From Pleurobrachia bachei (Eukaryota; Ctenophora; Tentaculata; Cydippida; Pleurobrachiidae), in contig AVPN01000062.1 of NCBI GenBank assembly GCA_000695325.1, positions 86,035 to 123,861 on the forward strand: a DNA stretch of 37,827 bases, given 5' to 3'. The notes below the pieces were generated by a model that saw only the letters and a program-made list of their open reading frames with translations, had not been told where the DNA came from and did no database searches. The translations under genes and the position numbers were made by a program. Shown here one piece after another: positions 21,501 to 30,772 of the stretch (positions are counted from its first letter, which is position 1; each line of letters begins with the position of its first letter).

Positions 21501-24500
21501 CATTCTGATCCCTTCCACCCACAGACTAAATGAAAACACAGAACTGTTGGACTCAACCCGGATCCATCCCGAAACTTATGTCTGGGCCCAAAAGATGGCA
21601 ATAGATGCCCTCGACTATAACGACGATGATGAAGACAGTAACGTGAAACAGAGAGCCCTGGAAGATATCCTAGAGGACCCAGAAAAGTTAAAAGATTTGG
21701 ATTTGATTGCGTTTGCAGTCGAGTTAGAGAGGCAAGGTTTCCCGGACAAGCGGATTACTTTGTATGATATTAGGGATGAGTTGATTAACAGATTTACAGA
21801 TAAAAGGACGCCTTATCAGCCACTTACTGACGAGGAGAGATTCTATCTACTTTCTAACGAGTGTGCTGAGGTACTATTCGTTGTTCTCTCAGTTAAAGTA
21901 ACAAACTCTCCCTAGTGATATGTCCTTTTTTGAAGGCTCTATAGTTGTCTAGTAATACGTTCGGGGCAGAACATTAATATCTGGTTGCTAAATTCCCAAT
22001 TTCTTTTAGAACTTCAAGGTAGGCCTGGTGGTACAGTGTACGGTGTATGCGATAGCCCGACGAAAGCCCAAAGGAGATGAACCAGATATTCAGCCAAAAC
22101 GAAACGAAGAAACGGGCATGTGGCAGTGCCCTCTGTGTCTAAGAGATAACTTCCCCGAATTGAGTGAAATCTGGAATCATTTTGATACAAGCGGTATGTT
22201 ATTTCCATTCCAATCGGCCATAGAAGCACGTTATGATTTCAGCAGTTGCCATGGGCGTGAACCCCTGTAATTCTAACCAAGTGTGTTATCAGGTAGTTGC
22301 CCCGGGCAGGCGGTTGGTGTAAGGGTCAGATTGGATAACGGGGTATCAGGGTTTATTGCAACTAAAAACATCAGTGACAGTAAAGTGGCAAACCCTGAGG
22401 AGAGAATTAAGGTAGCTTGATTGACCCATAACTTAGTATAGTAGTTGACACTGACTGACCATACTAGATGTACCTTGCAATAAATTATTTTAATGTTAGT
22501 ACTGATCCCTTCTATTTTCCAGATAAATCAACAGATAGTTGCCAAGGTAACGAGAATTCTCTACGATAAATACACAGTTGATCTATCTTGCAAGACGTCT
22601 GATCTCAACTCGGGATCCTCGCTGGAGAAAGATGTGTTCTACGACACGGAAGCTGCCGAGAAAATAAAGAAGGAAAAGGAAGCAAAGAAAAGCAAAAAGT
22701 TAAATAACAAACGTAAGTTCCAGCTTATGAAAAACAGAGTGTTTCATTACACACATGTTACGATACCCTAATCTGGTGGCCCTGTTTCAGAGTACATTAA
22801 CAGAGTTATAGTCCACCCTAACTTCAAGAATATAACATTCGCACAATGTGAGAAGTTCCTGGAGTCAGAACAACAGGGATCGTGTATCATCCGACCATCG
22901 AGGAAGGGGACACAGTTCCTCACTCTGACCTGGAAGGTAGGGATTTCAATAGCTTTCTATCCGCCATTTTGTTAGTACAAATATGTATTTATCAGCAGAA
23001 TTCATAATCATTTCAAGATATGCGTCAAACTGTTAATGATGCATTTTGTGTTAGTCGGGGAAATATTATGCCCCCTCCCCCTTCCCCGGAAATATTTCAA
23101 CGTTTTTCCTCTCCCAGGTTGATCAGCAGAACAACATCCTAGCTCACGAGGAGATTATTGAGGAAGAAAAGGACAACCAGTTTTCATTGGGCAGAAAACT
23201 CAGGATACAGGATGAGGAATTTGAAGATCTGGATGAAATCATTGCCCGATTTGTGGAACCAATGGTATGAGACAAGGGTTGATTTAGTGAGGGATGTCGC
23301 ACATGTGTTTCAAATTCGAATATCTAGAAATTTGGGTTTGAAACACTTTGTATCCTAGCCCCTGAGCACACTGTGGAATCAAATGGGGTATGGCGCCGCC
23401 ATACAGTCCTAGCCCTGCTAATCGTGTCCTCCACCACCAGGCTAAGAACGCGAGAGACATCCTCAAGTTCAAGTACTATAAGGGTGTCGCATCTGACGAA
23501 ACCATGCAAAAACTGTTAAGGAATGATAAAGCTCTGACCCCCAATAGGATTCCATATTATATCACATCTTCTACTGACAAACCCGGCAGGTAAACTCTTA
23601 GTTCTGGTTAGTCTGCTCGTGTATCTGTTTACAACAAAAAGAGATGAATATTTTAATGTGTGAACAACAATTGTCTCAGAAAATGTCGGACTTGTCACGT
23701 GTGAAACTCTTTCGAACTAACACCGCCCATTGTTTGACCAGGTTCAAGTTATTCTATATGCCAAGTAAGAACGCCAAGCACGAGTATATCGGGGTGTCTC
23801 ATGCGGGGTTCAAATTCAGGGGTAAAATACACGGATCCTTCCCATCCCTCATCGAATGGTTCAAGGTAAGAAGTTTTATCTTCTCTCCAGAATAATATGG
23901 TACAGATATTACACAGTGATCTCCATCGTTCACAACCCCCTATGTAACCCCATGTCTAACCTCCTGTGTAACCCCTAGGAGGGGGTTACATCTTGGGCCT
24001 AGGTACCCCCCCACCCCATGTAACCCCTAAGTGTAAGTTGTAACCCCCCCCCATTGAGGAAGAAAAGGACAACCAGTTTTCATTGGGCAGAAAACTCAGG
24101 ATACAGGATGAGGAATTTGAAGATCTGGATGAAATCATTGCCCGATTTGTGGAACCAATGGTATGAGACAAGGGTTGATTTAGTGAGGGATGTCGCACAT
24201 GTGTTTCAAATTCGAATATCTAGAAATTTGGGTTTGAAACACTTTGTATCCTAGCCCCTGAGCACACTGTGGAATCAAATGGGGTATGGCGCCGCCATAC
24301 AGTCCTAGCCCTGCTAATCGTGTCCTCCACCACCAGGCTAAGAACGCGAGAGACATCCTCAAGTTCAAGTACTATAAGGGTGTCGCATCTGACGAAACCA
24401 TGCAAAAACTGTTAAGGAATGATAAAGCTCTGACCCCCAATAGGATTCCATATTATATCACATCTTCTACTGACAAACCCGGCAGGTAAACTCTTAGTTC

Positions 24501-26075
24501 TGGTTAGTCTGCTCGTGTATCTGTTTACAACAAAAAGAGATGAATATTTTAATTTGTGAACAACAATTGTCTCAGAAAATGTCGGACTTGTCACGTGTGA
24601 AACTCTTTCGAACTAACACCGCCCATTGTTTGACCAGGTTCAAGTTATTCTATATGCCAAGTAAGAACGCCAAGCACGAGTATATCGGGGTGTCTCATGC
24701 GGGGTTCAAATTCAGGGGTAAAATACACGGATCCTTCCCATCCCTCATCGAATGGTTCAAGGTAAGAAGTTTTATCTTCTCTCCAGAATAATATGGTACA
24801 GATATTACACAGTGATCTCCATCGTTCACAACCCCCTATGTAACCCCATGTCTAACCTCCTGTGTAACCCCTAGGAGGGGGTTACATCTTGGGCCTAGGT
24901 ACCCCCCCACCCCATGTAACCCCTAAGTGTAAGTTGTAACCCCCCCCCCTCATGTAACCCATGATTCACGCCCCCTAGAAACATTACGGCGAGGCTCCGC
25001 CAACACGACACGCAGCTGCCAAGGCTGCCAGTACAGTTGGAGGGAAATCAGCCGTTACAGATTACACAGCAGACTTCACAGACTTTACCGAACCCTTCCA
25101 GACACCCAGGGTGAGACAACTACCAGAATATATTGCTGCCTAAATTATTCCCAGTTAATTGCCATTGATATAATATATTTATTTCCATTGTTTCAGTGTC
25201 CGCATTTTAACAGTGTTTATTTCAGTCGGGTGCAGCCCAAAGTGAGGTTGGAACAGTTTATAGTGGTGTAAGCCGCACCTCAGCCCACCACAAACCCCCA
25301 CCTGCTGCTGCCTACAGGACGGCTACTGCCACACCAGGACACCGGACTCCAGGCACTCGGACACCTTACAATGCTCCTCCCCCCTCCGGGCACCGTACAC
25401 CTCACGACAGTGGCCAGCGGACACCTTACGATCAGGGCCACAGAACACCCTCCCAGCGGTACGACCCAGGGGGAACCAGAACCCCGGGTTATCAAGGGTC
25501 CCGGACACCCGGGTATCAGGGTTCCAGGACACCTGGGGGTAGGACACCTGGGGGCAGGACTCCCGGTGGGAGCATGTACCCTCCAGCGGGGTCCAGAACA
25601 CCGGGTATACCCCCACCTGGGTCTAGGACCCCTAGTGGTATGACTCCTGGGGGTAGGACACCCGGAGGAATGACACCCGGATCCCGGACACCAGGATACA
25701 GGACGCCCAGTGGTATGACACCCGGAGGGCGGACGCCCGGTCACAGGACGCCCGGGGGATCTAGGACACCTGGATATAATGGCTCCAGGACACCTCACCA
25801 GCAACCTCCCGGACAATACAGACAGAGCCCAGCGAGACGGGGGGATCGGACACCAATGTCTCTGATGGACCACCCTCCTCCCTCAAACTCACAGTGAGTC
25901 TTTTGAAGTCATCTCTTTTGAAGTCATCTCTTTTGAAGTCATCTCTCTTGAGGTCATCTCTTTTGAAGTCACCACCTTTGAAGTTTATTGAGAATTGAGA
26001 CGCCTCCTTCGGACGTCCTATTCTGACACACTCTCCTATCCTCTCAGGAATAGAGCCCGAACACCGGTTGTGTGA
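11839..26075 (+). CDS. SUPT6H: Transcription elongation factor / histone chaperone Spt6
   Basis: Thirty-one exons that splice in consistent phase, except across the AAAC array, give about 1630 visible residues (human 1726). The order matches Spt6: acidic N-terminus, helix-turn-helix core, YqgF-like RNase H fold, helix-hairpin-helix, death-like domain, S1, tandem SH2, C-terminal tail. Diagnostic stretches include [16 protein letters not shown]...[44 protein letters not shown]-like [14 protein letters not shown], and [14 protein letters not shown]. Spt6 travels with Pol II, reassembles nucleosomes and binds the phosphorylated Rpb1 linker through its tSH2. Oddities: a missing exon in the AAAC region, duplicated internal exons at 16320-17291, 19850-20300 and 24050-24761, an N gap, and an unusual RTP-repeat tail. 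If every duplicated exon were spliced in, the protein would be disrupted. Identity is secure; the gene model is not. Confidence 0.95.
12698..14639 (+). repeat. Perfect (AAAC)n microsatellite, 1.94 kb, about 485 copies
   Basis: No interruption is visible from ACAAAC at 12698 to CAAAG at 14640. It lies in the SPT6 intron region after exon 3. On the complementary strand it reads (GTTT)n and is stop-free in all frames (LFVC repeats), which explains long spurious open frames there. A preceding C-run and degenerate minisatellite units border it. Confidence 0.98.
14710..17291 (+). CDS. SUPT6H: Spt6 exons: N-terminal junction and helix-turn-helix region (with duplicated exons)
   Basis: Exons 14710-14872, 14972-15080, 15179-15375, 15512-15646, 15858-15976 and 16078-16190 join in phase. 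They carry [22 protein letters not shown], the [13 protein letters not shown] core motif, and [14 protein letters not shown]. Copies of the last four exons occur 1101 bp downstream (ending 16476, 16613-16747, 16959-17077, 17179-17291). The first of those duplicated exons lacks its 5' part and acceptor, so only one set is likely to be real or used. Confidence 0.9.
15219..17419 (+). repeat. 1101-bp tandem duplication inside SPT6
   Basis: 15219-16319 and 16320-17419 are essentially identical; I see one substitution (CTATGTGCT versus CTCTGTGCT). The breakpoints lie mid-exon (after GTGGACCGGC) and mid-intron (AACTCCTG). Confidence 0.95.
15748..15813. repeat. 66-bp loopless palindrome in SPT6 intron (also 16849-16914)
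   Basis: The two 33-bp halves (AATTGTTTCGCCACTT... and ...AGTGGCGAAACAATT) are reverse complements with two mismatches and no loop, centred on GGAATTCC at 15780/15781. The second occurrence is due to the 1101-bp duplication. Confidence 0.95.
17456..19721 (+). CDS. SUPT6H: Spt6 exons: central core and YqgF domain
   Basis: Exons 17456-17589, 17719-17890, 17970-18125, 18305-18424, 18571-18661, 18761-18875, 19032-19148, 19267-19399 and 19584-19721, all phase-compatible. They include [63 protein letters not shown] (start of the YqgF-like fold), [19 protein letters not shown], and [15 protein letters not shown]. This fold is catalytically inert in known Spt6 proteins. Introns are 70-300 bp and pyrimidine-rich. 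Confidence 0.93.
19765..21284 (+). repeat. 984-bp direct repeat flanking a scaffold gap
   Basis: 19765-20300 is identical to 20749-21284. Both include the HhH exon (19850-20017 and 20834-21001); the first copy of the following exon (from 20192) is cut by the Ns. This is the pattern expected when overlapping contig ends are scaffolded without merging. Confidence 0.95.
20301..20748. other. Assembly gap, 448 N
   Basis: Run of N characters; no sequence. Identical sequence on both sides suggests its true size may be zero or negative. Confidence 1.
20834..21870 (+). CDS. SUPT6H: Spt6 exons: helix-hairpin-helix and death-like domain
   Basis: Exons 20834-21001, 21176-21300 and 21525-21870. The first has [20 protein letters not shown] and [17 protein letters not shown], the HhH signature. 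The second carries the conserved CTGFIKID element. The third has [20 protein letters not shown] and [18 protein letters not shown]. Phases match. The first two exons are repeated upstream at 19850-20017 and 20192-20300, beside the gap. Confidence 0.93.
22010..22712 (+). CDS. SUPT6H: Spt6 exons: S1 domain
   Basis: Exons 22010-22193, 22293-22411 and 22523-22712. They encode [18 protein letters not shown], a CPLC...[14 protein letters not shown] segment, [18 protein letters not shown] (S1 core) and [14 protein letters not shown], followed by a Lys/Glu-rich helix. The S1 fold binds nucleic acid in related proteins. Confidence 0.93.
22791..23865 (+). CDS. SUPT6H: Spt6 exons: tandem SH2
   Basis: Exons 22791-22936, 23118-23264, 23441-23589 and 23742-23865. 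The phosphate-pocket motif is [18 protein letters not shown], with the conserved arginine. Later parts include [36 protein letters not shown] and [19 protein letters not shown]. The tSH2 of Spt6 binds the phosphorylated Rpb1 linker. The last three exons are repeated 896 bp downstream; the first of those repeats lacks its acceptor and 5' part. Confidence 0.93.
23154..24945 (+). repeat. 896-bp tandem duplication inside SPT6 SH2 exons
   Basis: 23154-24049 and 24050-24945 are almost identical; one base difference is evident (ATGTGTGAAC versus ATTTGTGAAC). The junction lies mid-exon next to a C-run (GTAACCCCCCCCC|ATTGAGG). Repeated exon copies are at about 24050-24160, 24337-24485 and 24638-24761. 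Confidence 0.95.
23376..23400. repeat. 25-nt interspersed motif shared with 24272-24296 and 26431-26455
   Basis: The same 25 nt (starting GAATCAAATGGGG, ending GGCGCCGCC) occur in an SPT6 intron, in its local duplicate, and in the foldback element downstream. This identifies a dispersed repeat family. Confidence 0.85.
24979..26075 (+). CDS. SUPT6H: Spt6 exons: C-terminal RTP-repeat tail
   Basis: Exons 24979-25110, 25226-25893 and 26048-26075 complete the protein (last residues RARTPVV). The large exon holds about 20 copies of a G-x-R-T-P-G/Y/H motif (GSRTPGY, GHRTPH, GGRTPG) plus three GMTPG variants between about 25338 and 25860. This resembles the CTR of Spt5 (GSRTP/GSQTP repeats), which is phosphorylated on Thr by P-TEFb. 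Vertebrate Spt6 tails have only scattered TP sites. The phases fit the SH2 exon upstream, so it belongs to the same gene. Confidence 0.88.
25901..25984 (+). repeat. 15-bp tandem repeat in last SPT6 intron
   Basis: About six units of TTTTGAAGTCATCTC with minor changes fill most of the 154-bp intron 25894-26047. Confidence 0.9.
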
Positions 26076-26323
26076 CAAAGATAAAGATTATATGGAACAC
26101 GTTTTACAATATCACCACACCAAGATAGGGACAATATACCGGAAGAGTTTGTATTTTAAGGGACAGTGTGACAATTGTGTGTGCGATAAAATAACTATTG
26201 TTAACGTATAATATCTTGCCAACCAAAGAGTGTCTCTGTATGTGGCACACATTTTACTTTACCCCACGTCTTAAAATCATGTGTTCCTTTCTTTTAAAAT
26301 TAACCCAGAGGTCGCAGTGCGAC

Positions 26324-26601
26324 TCGCACCTTGGTCTAACAATGTCGAATGACATTTCAGTTTCGCCCCATAACTTATGGGATGAAACTGCAATGGGTCT
26401 GATCTGTCTGGCGCCGCCTACCCCAGCTTAGAATCAAATGGGGTATGGCGCCGCCAGACAGGGACGGATTGGCATGAAAGCACCATGCTTCCTATGATAT
26501 CCGCTCTTCGAAAAACGCGCGTGACCGCGAAAGTTGTGTGGTTTTATTGCGCGCATCAATCAGCGCGTTCCACGGATCAACATAACAAGACCAAGGTGCG
26601 A
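26324..26601. mobile_element. Foldback/MITE-like element, 278 bp
   Basis: Exact 14-bp terminal inverted repeats (TCGCACCTTGGTCT at 26324-26337 and its complement at 26588-26601) enclose two internal hairpins: about 26360-26392 (CAGTTTC...GAAACTG) and 26404-26461 (CTGTCTGGCGCCGCC...CCGCCAGACAG). No clear target-site duplication. The shared 25-nt motif lies in the second hairpin. Confidence 0.55.
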
Positions 26602-27116
26602 CATGTTGTGTCCCAATTAATTGGTGATTGGGGCCTCAATCATTGCATTTTGCAATGATTATTATAGTTTGACAATTGACATTCACTATTTGCACAAATC
26701 ATTATTCTCCAGATACGGTTTGTGATGATACAGATTACAGAATTCATGCACGTGGATTGTGGAAAACTCTCAGAGTCAGAGAGGATTCTAAATACCGCAT
26801 ACTATTATCCGTTTGGTGAGTTCATTATCCAAGTTTTCCAAATGTTATGTTATACGGCATGTGTGCTGTTACAGAGGAAGATAGAGCTATTAAAATCTGG
26901 GTCTCTTTTTCTCTCAGGCAGGTCTTTATTTTGATTTCTTCCAATTTTCACCTCAACAAAAGCCGATTCGGTACGCTTCTCGATAGTACAAGCCTCTGTT
27001 TTATACGAACATCGTTGTTCATTGTGTGAACTATAATGAGTGAGATTGGGAAACAATTGCAATTCCTTCCTCACTTAATTTTAGTATCATCTCGTGCTAG
27101 GTCCATGATAGAGAGA

Positions 27117-27129
27117 TGGGAGAGAGAGA

Positions 27130-27167
<38 letters not shown>

Positions 27168-27237
27168 GAGAGAGAGAGATAGAGAGCGAGAGAGATAGAG
27201 AGCGAGAGAAAGACTAAGAGAGAGCGAGAAAGGAAAA
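27117..27237. repeat. GA-rich microsatellite (repeated at 28515-28615)
   Basis: Imperfect (GA)n with GAGC and GATA interruptions. It forms the left edge of the 1379-bp duplication and recurs at its junction, so it is a likely misalignment or recombination point. Confidence 0.9.
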
Positions 27238-28512
27238 AAGAAAGAGAAAGACTATTTAAGTTCAGATATACTGAATAATAACCACACTGTTTTATTGCTC
27301 ACTCTTGTTTATTGTGTTTTAGTGCAATATCATGGCAGCAACACGACTTTCCGTTACTGCAGCTACATGTCCAATCCCCTCCCTCTCCAGGCAATTTACT
27401 TTGAAGGTTGGAGAGCAGAGTGTACTGCACCTTTCTTTTGAGTTGGTCTTCCAAGCCTAGAGCATATAAAATTCCTGTCAGCCGGTGACAGACCCAATTA
27501 ATTGATTGCGCTCAGATGGGGTCAGCGGCGGCGCCAGACAGTACCCAGACAGTATAATTCTTATTATCTGGTACTCAATTATGTGTCTTTTGTTTCTTTA
27601 TTCTATTTGAATTTCTATACTTTATTGTGCAGCTTTATCCCCATTCTTATTTTCAGTGGGCAGCCATGTCATCAAATTTATACTGTCGGTATTCAAAATT
27701 CAACATTCAATATTCGCCCATGTATCGGACTAGTATCGGAAACCCAGCGCTCCCCATTCCTCTCTTTCCTCTAGATGTTGACAGCATTCTTGACACTTGA
27801 CAGTCGGCATTGCAACTGCAGAGCTAGCTCTATATCTAAGTGTGTCTGTGTTTGTTCCCCTCAAGATATATTCGCATTATTTGGGGTGTTGGTTTGGGGC
27901 AATACATTCTCTCATCCGTCATGAAAACATGGACAGTGGGTCGAATTGTGTCTCGTAAAAACCTGAAAACCGCCCACCAGCTCCCTTGCATTGTAGCCTC
28001 GGATCACGTGCTCATACAGGTAGACATTTGTTGAGTAATTGGGGTGGAAACGTATTCAACAAGACGTTAAGCGTTCAGTTCGCTTTTTTGCGACGTTTAA
28101 ATACACGCTTTTGTAGCGTGTACGCTTAGACAAGGCTATCAGGGCGAAAGTATTATACAGGAAAGAAGAGGAAAGGGAGAGAGAGAGGAGTAAAAAAGAG
28201 ACAATGGCTTTGCCCACTGAATCTAGGGAAATTCTGATTTGTGTTTAGTAAAAACACATCTGGCCATAATCGATCAGTTCCAAGTCTGAATGCTATTTCC
28301 AACAATATTTGTCTAAACGTTTCTTCAATGTGTGTACCAAGTACCACTTTCACCTTTCACCAACTAGCTACCAACTCATAAACTGTTAGTCCAGCACACA
28401 GTCTCTATAATAATTTACCCCTCTTTCTCTATCTCCCTCCCTCTCTTTTTCATATATCTAATCTCTTTTTTATTTCCCTACTGCAGCAAAGAATTGTTTA
28501 TATGTTCTCTGC

Positions 28513-28546
<34 letters not shown>

Positions 28547-29895
28547 GAGAGAGAGAGATAGAGAGCGAGAGAGATAGAGAGCGAGAGAAAGACTAAGAGA
28601 GAGCGAGAAAGGAAAAAAGAAAGAGAAAGACTATTTAAGTTCAGATATACTGAATAATAACCACACTGTTTTATTGCTCACTCTTGTTTATTGTGTTTTA
28701 GTGCAATATCATGGCAGCAACACGACTTTCCGTTACTGCAGCTACATGTCCAATCCCCTCCCTCTCCAGGCAATTTACTTTGAAGGTTGGAGAGCAGAGT
28801 GTACTGCACCTTTCTTTTGAGTTGGTCTTCCAAGCCTAGAGCATATAAAATTCCTGTCAGCCGGTGACAGACCCAATTAATTGATTGCGCTCAGATGGGG
28901 TCAGCGGCGGCGCCAGACAGTACCCAGACAGTATAATTCTTATTATCTGGTACTCAATTATGTGTCTTTTGTTTCTTTATTCTATTTGAATTTCTATACT
29001 TTATTGTGCAGCTTTATCCCCATTCTTATTTTCAGTGGGCAGCCATGTCATCAAATTTATACTGTCGGTATTCAAAATTCAACATTCAATATTCGCCCAT
29101 GTATCGGACTAGTATCGGAAACCCAGCGCTCCCCATTCCTCTCTTTCCTCTAGATGTTGACAGCATTCTTGACACTTGACAGTCGGCATTGCAACTGCAG
29201 AGCTAGCTCTATATCTAAGTGTGTCTGTGTTTGTTCCCCTCAAGATATATTCGCATTATTTGGGGTGTTGGTTTGGGGCAATACATTCTCTCATCCGTCA
29301 TGAAAACATGGACAGTGGGTCGAATTGTGTCTCGTAAAAACCTGAAAACCGCCCACCAGCTCCCTTGCATTGCAGCCTCGGATCACGTGCTCATACAGGT
29401 AGACATTTGTTGAGTAATTGGGGTGGAAACGTATTCAACAAGACGTTAAGCGTTCATTTCGCTTTTTTGCGACGTTTAAATACACGCTTTTGTAGCATGT
29501 ACGCTTAGACAAGGCTATCAGGGCGAAAGTATTATACAGGAAAGAAGAGGAAAGGGAGAGAGAGAGGAGTAAAAAAGAGACAATGGCTTTGCCCACTGAA
29601 TCTAGGGAAATTCTGATTTGTGTTTAGTAAAAACACATCTGGCCATAATCGATCAGTTCCAAGTCTGAATGCTATTTCCAACAATATTTGTCTAAACGTT
29701 TCTTCAATGTGTGTACCAAGTACCACTTTCACCTTTCACCAACTAGCTACCAACTCATAAACTGTTAGTCCAGCACACAGTCTCTATAATAATTTACCCC
29801 TCTTTCTCTATCTCCCTCCCTCTCTTTTTCATATATCTAATCTCTTTTTTATTTCCCTACTGCAGCAAAGAATTGTTTATATGTTCTCTGCTGCA
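27138..29895 (+). repeat. 1379-bp tandem duplication in intergenic DNA
   Basis: About 27138-28516 and 28517-29895 differ at only a few bases (for example CATTGTAGCC/CATTGCAGCC, TAGCGTGTAC/TAGCATGTAC). The junction lies in CTGCTGCAG followed by the GA repeat. Neither copy contains a recognised gene. Confidence 0.95.
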
Positions 29896-30676
29896 GTTAG
29901 TTCATTTGTTCAGCAAGTTTTTTTATTTTTTTGTTCTTTCCCCCCTGTATACCAATGTTGGTCAACTTTGTTGAGTAATGGGTCAACAAGGTCGCCTGTC
30001 ATAAGGATTAAGGAAACCCCAGATCTACCTACTCCACTTAACACCCAAGATTTTATGGTATCTAATAAAGCATGAACATCATGTTTACTCACATTTCTCT
30101 GAAGCAAATTTTAATTATTACTCATCTTAAATTATATACTGACAGTTGAACATTAATATTGTCCCCCTTGATGATGTACATGTACGTGCACAGGCACATC
30201 GAATCTTGATTGTTCTTTTGTCCAAACTTCAGACTATAATCTCGACTTGTCTGAGTCTCAGTTTTTTTAACTATTGTCTGAGTTTCTAATTCTATACCAT
30301 TGATTGTGAGCACATTGTTGTGTAACAACACAACAACAACATAGTTGTCCACTGGCTTTGACAATTCTAACCATTCAATTCTGCTGAAACCTTTAGCACA
30401 CATGATCTAGTGGCCGCTATGACTTTCCTCTTTTTGCTTACTATTCATCTTCCTTGCTGGTTGCTAGTCTTCCACTATCAGGCCAATGCTCTGACCACAG
30501 TTCTCGAGAATAGGGTCATGCCAATGCTCTGTTAGGTCTTCCACACTAAACATGACAATGTTTATAGAGCTCGACTGTGTATACAAATTAGATTGGTATC
30601 AAGCGAGATACATACATCTCATTGGATCATGAGATTCCGTTTCAAGTTAAACTTTTCCATTTTCACCTTTGGACTT

Positions 30677-30772
30677 ATGGCGGCAGATCAGAAGGATCAA
30701 GGGGTGAACAACAAGCCTGCTTCTGCTGATCGTGCCCGCACTGCTGGTGCAGCTAGTGACAAGACACCTCAC
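30677..30772 (+). CDS. Candidate first coding exon of the Kv gene
   Basis: An ATG followed by 32 codons (MAADQKDQGVNNKPASADRA...), Ala/Asp/Lys-rich like flexible Kv N-termini, ends at CAC|GTATGG in phase 0. It matches the acceptor at 31231. The alternative is an ATG at 31208 reading into the T1 exon without an intron. No upstream splice evidence decides between them. Confidence 0.35.

Larger units (their letters stand above)
26076..30676. other. Intergenic region between SPT6 and Kv channel
   Basis: No phase-consistent exon chain was found on either strand. Contents: a foldback element (26324-26601), a small hairpin near 26637-26660, GA-rich microsatellite, and a 1.38-kb tandem duplication. 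Short open frames occur, but without splice or family support. Confidence 0.5.

Noticed and set aside
25280-26078. Long minus-strand frames over the Spt6 tail exon
   Set aside because: Arg/Pro/Gly-rich mirror of the RTP repeats; the plus strand has phase-consistent splicing and a known gene.
27332-27460. Small frame starting MAATRLSVTAATCPIP (also in the duplicate near 28711)
   Set aside because: It follows an AG acceptor-like site but has no partner exon, no conservation cue and no recognised motif.
27502-27774. Hydrophobic open frame in the intergenic duplication (also 28881-29153)
   Set aside because: Composition reflects T-rich DNA; the duplicate is preserved only because the whole segment is nearly identical.
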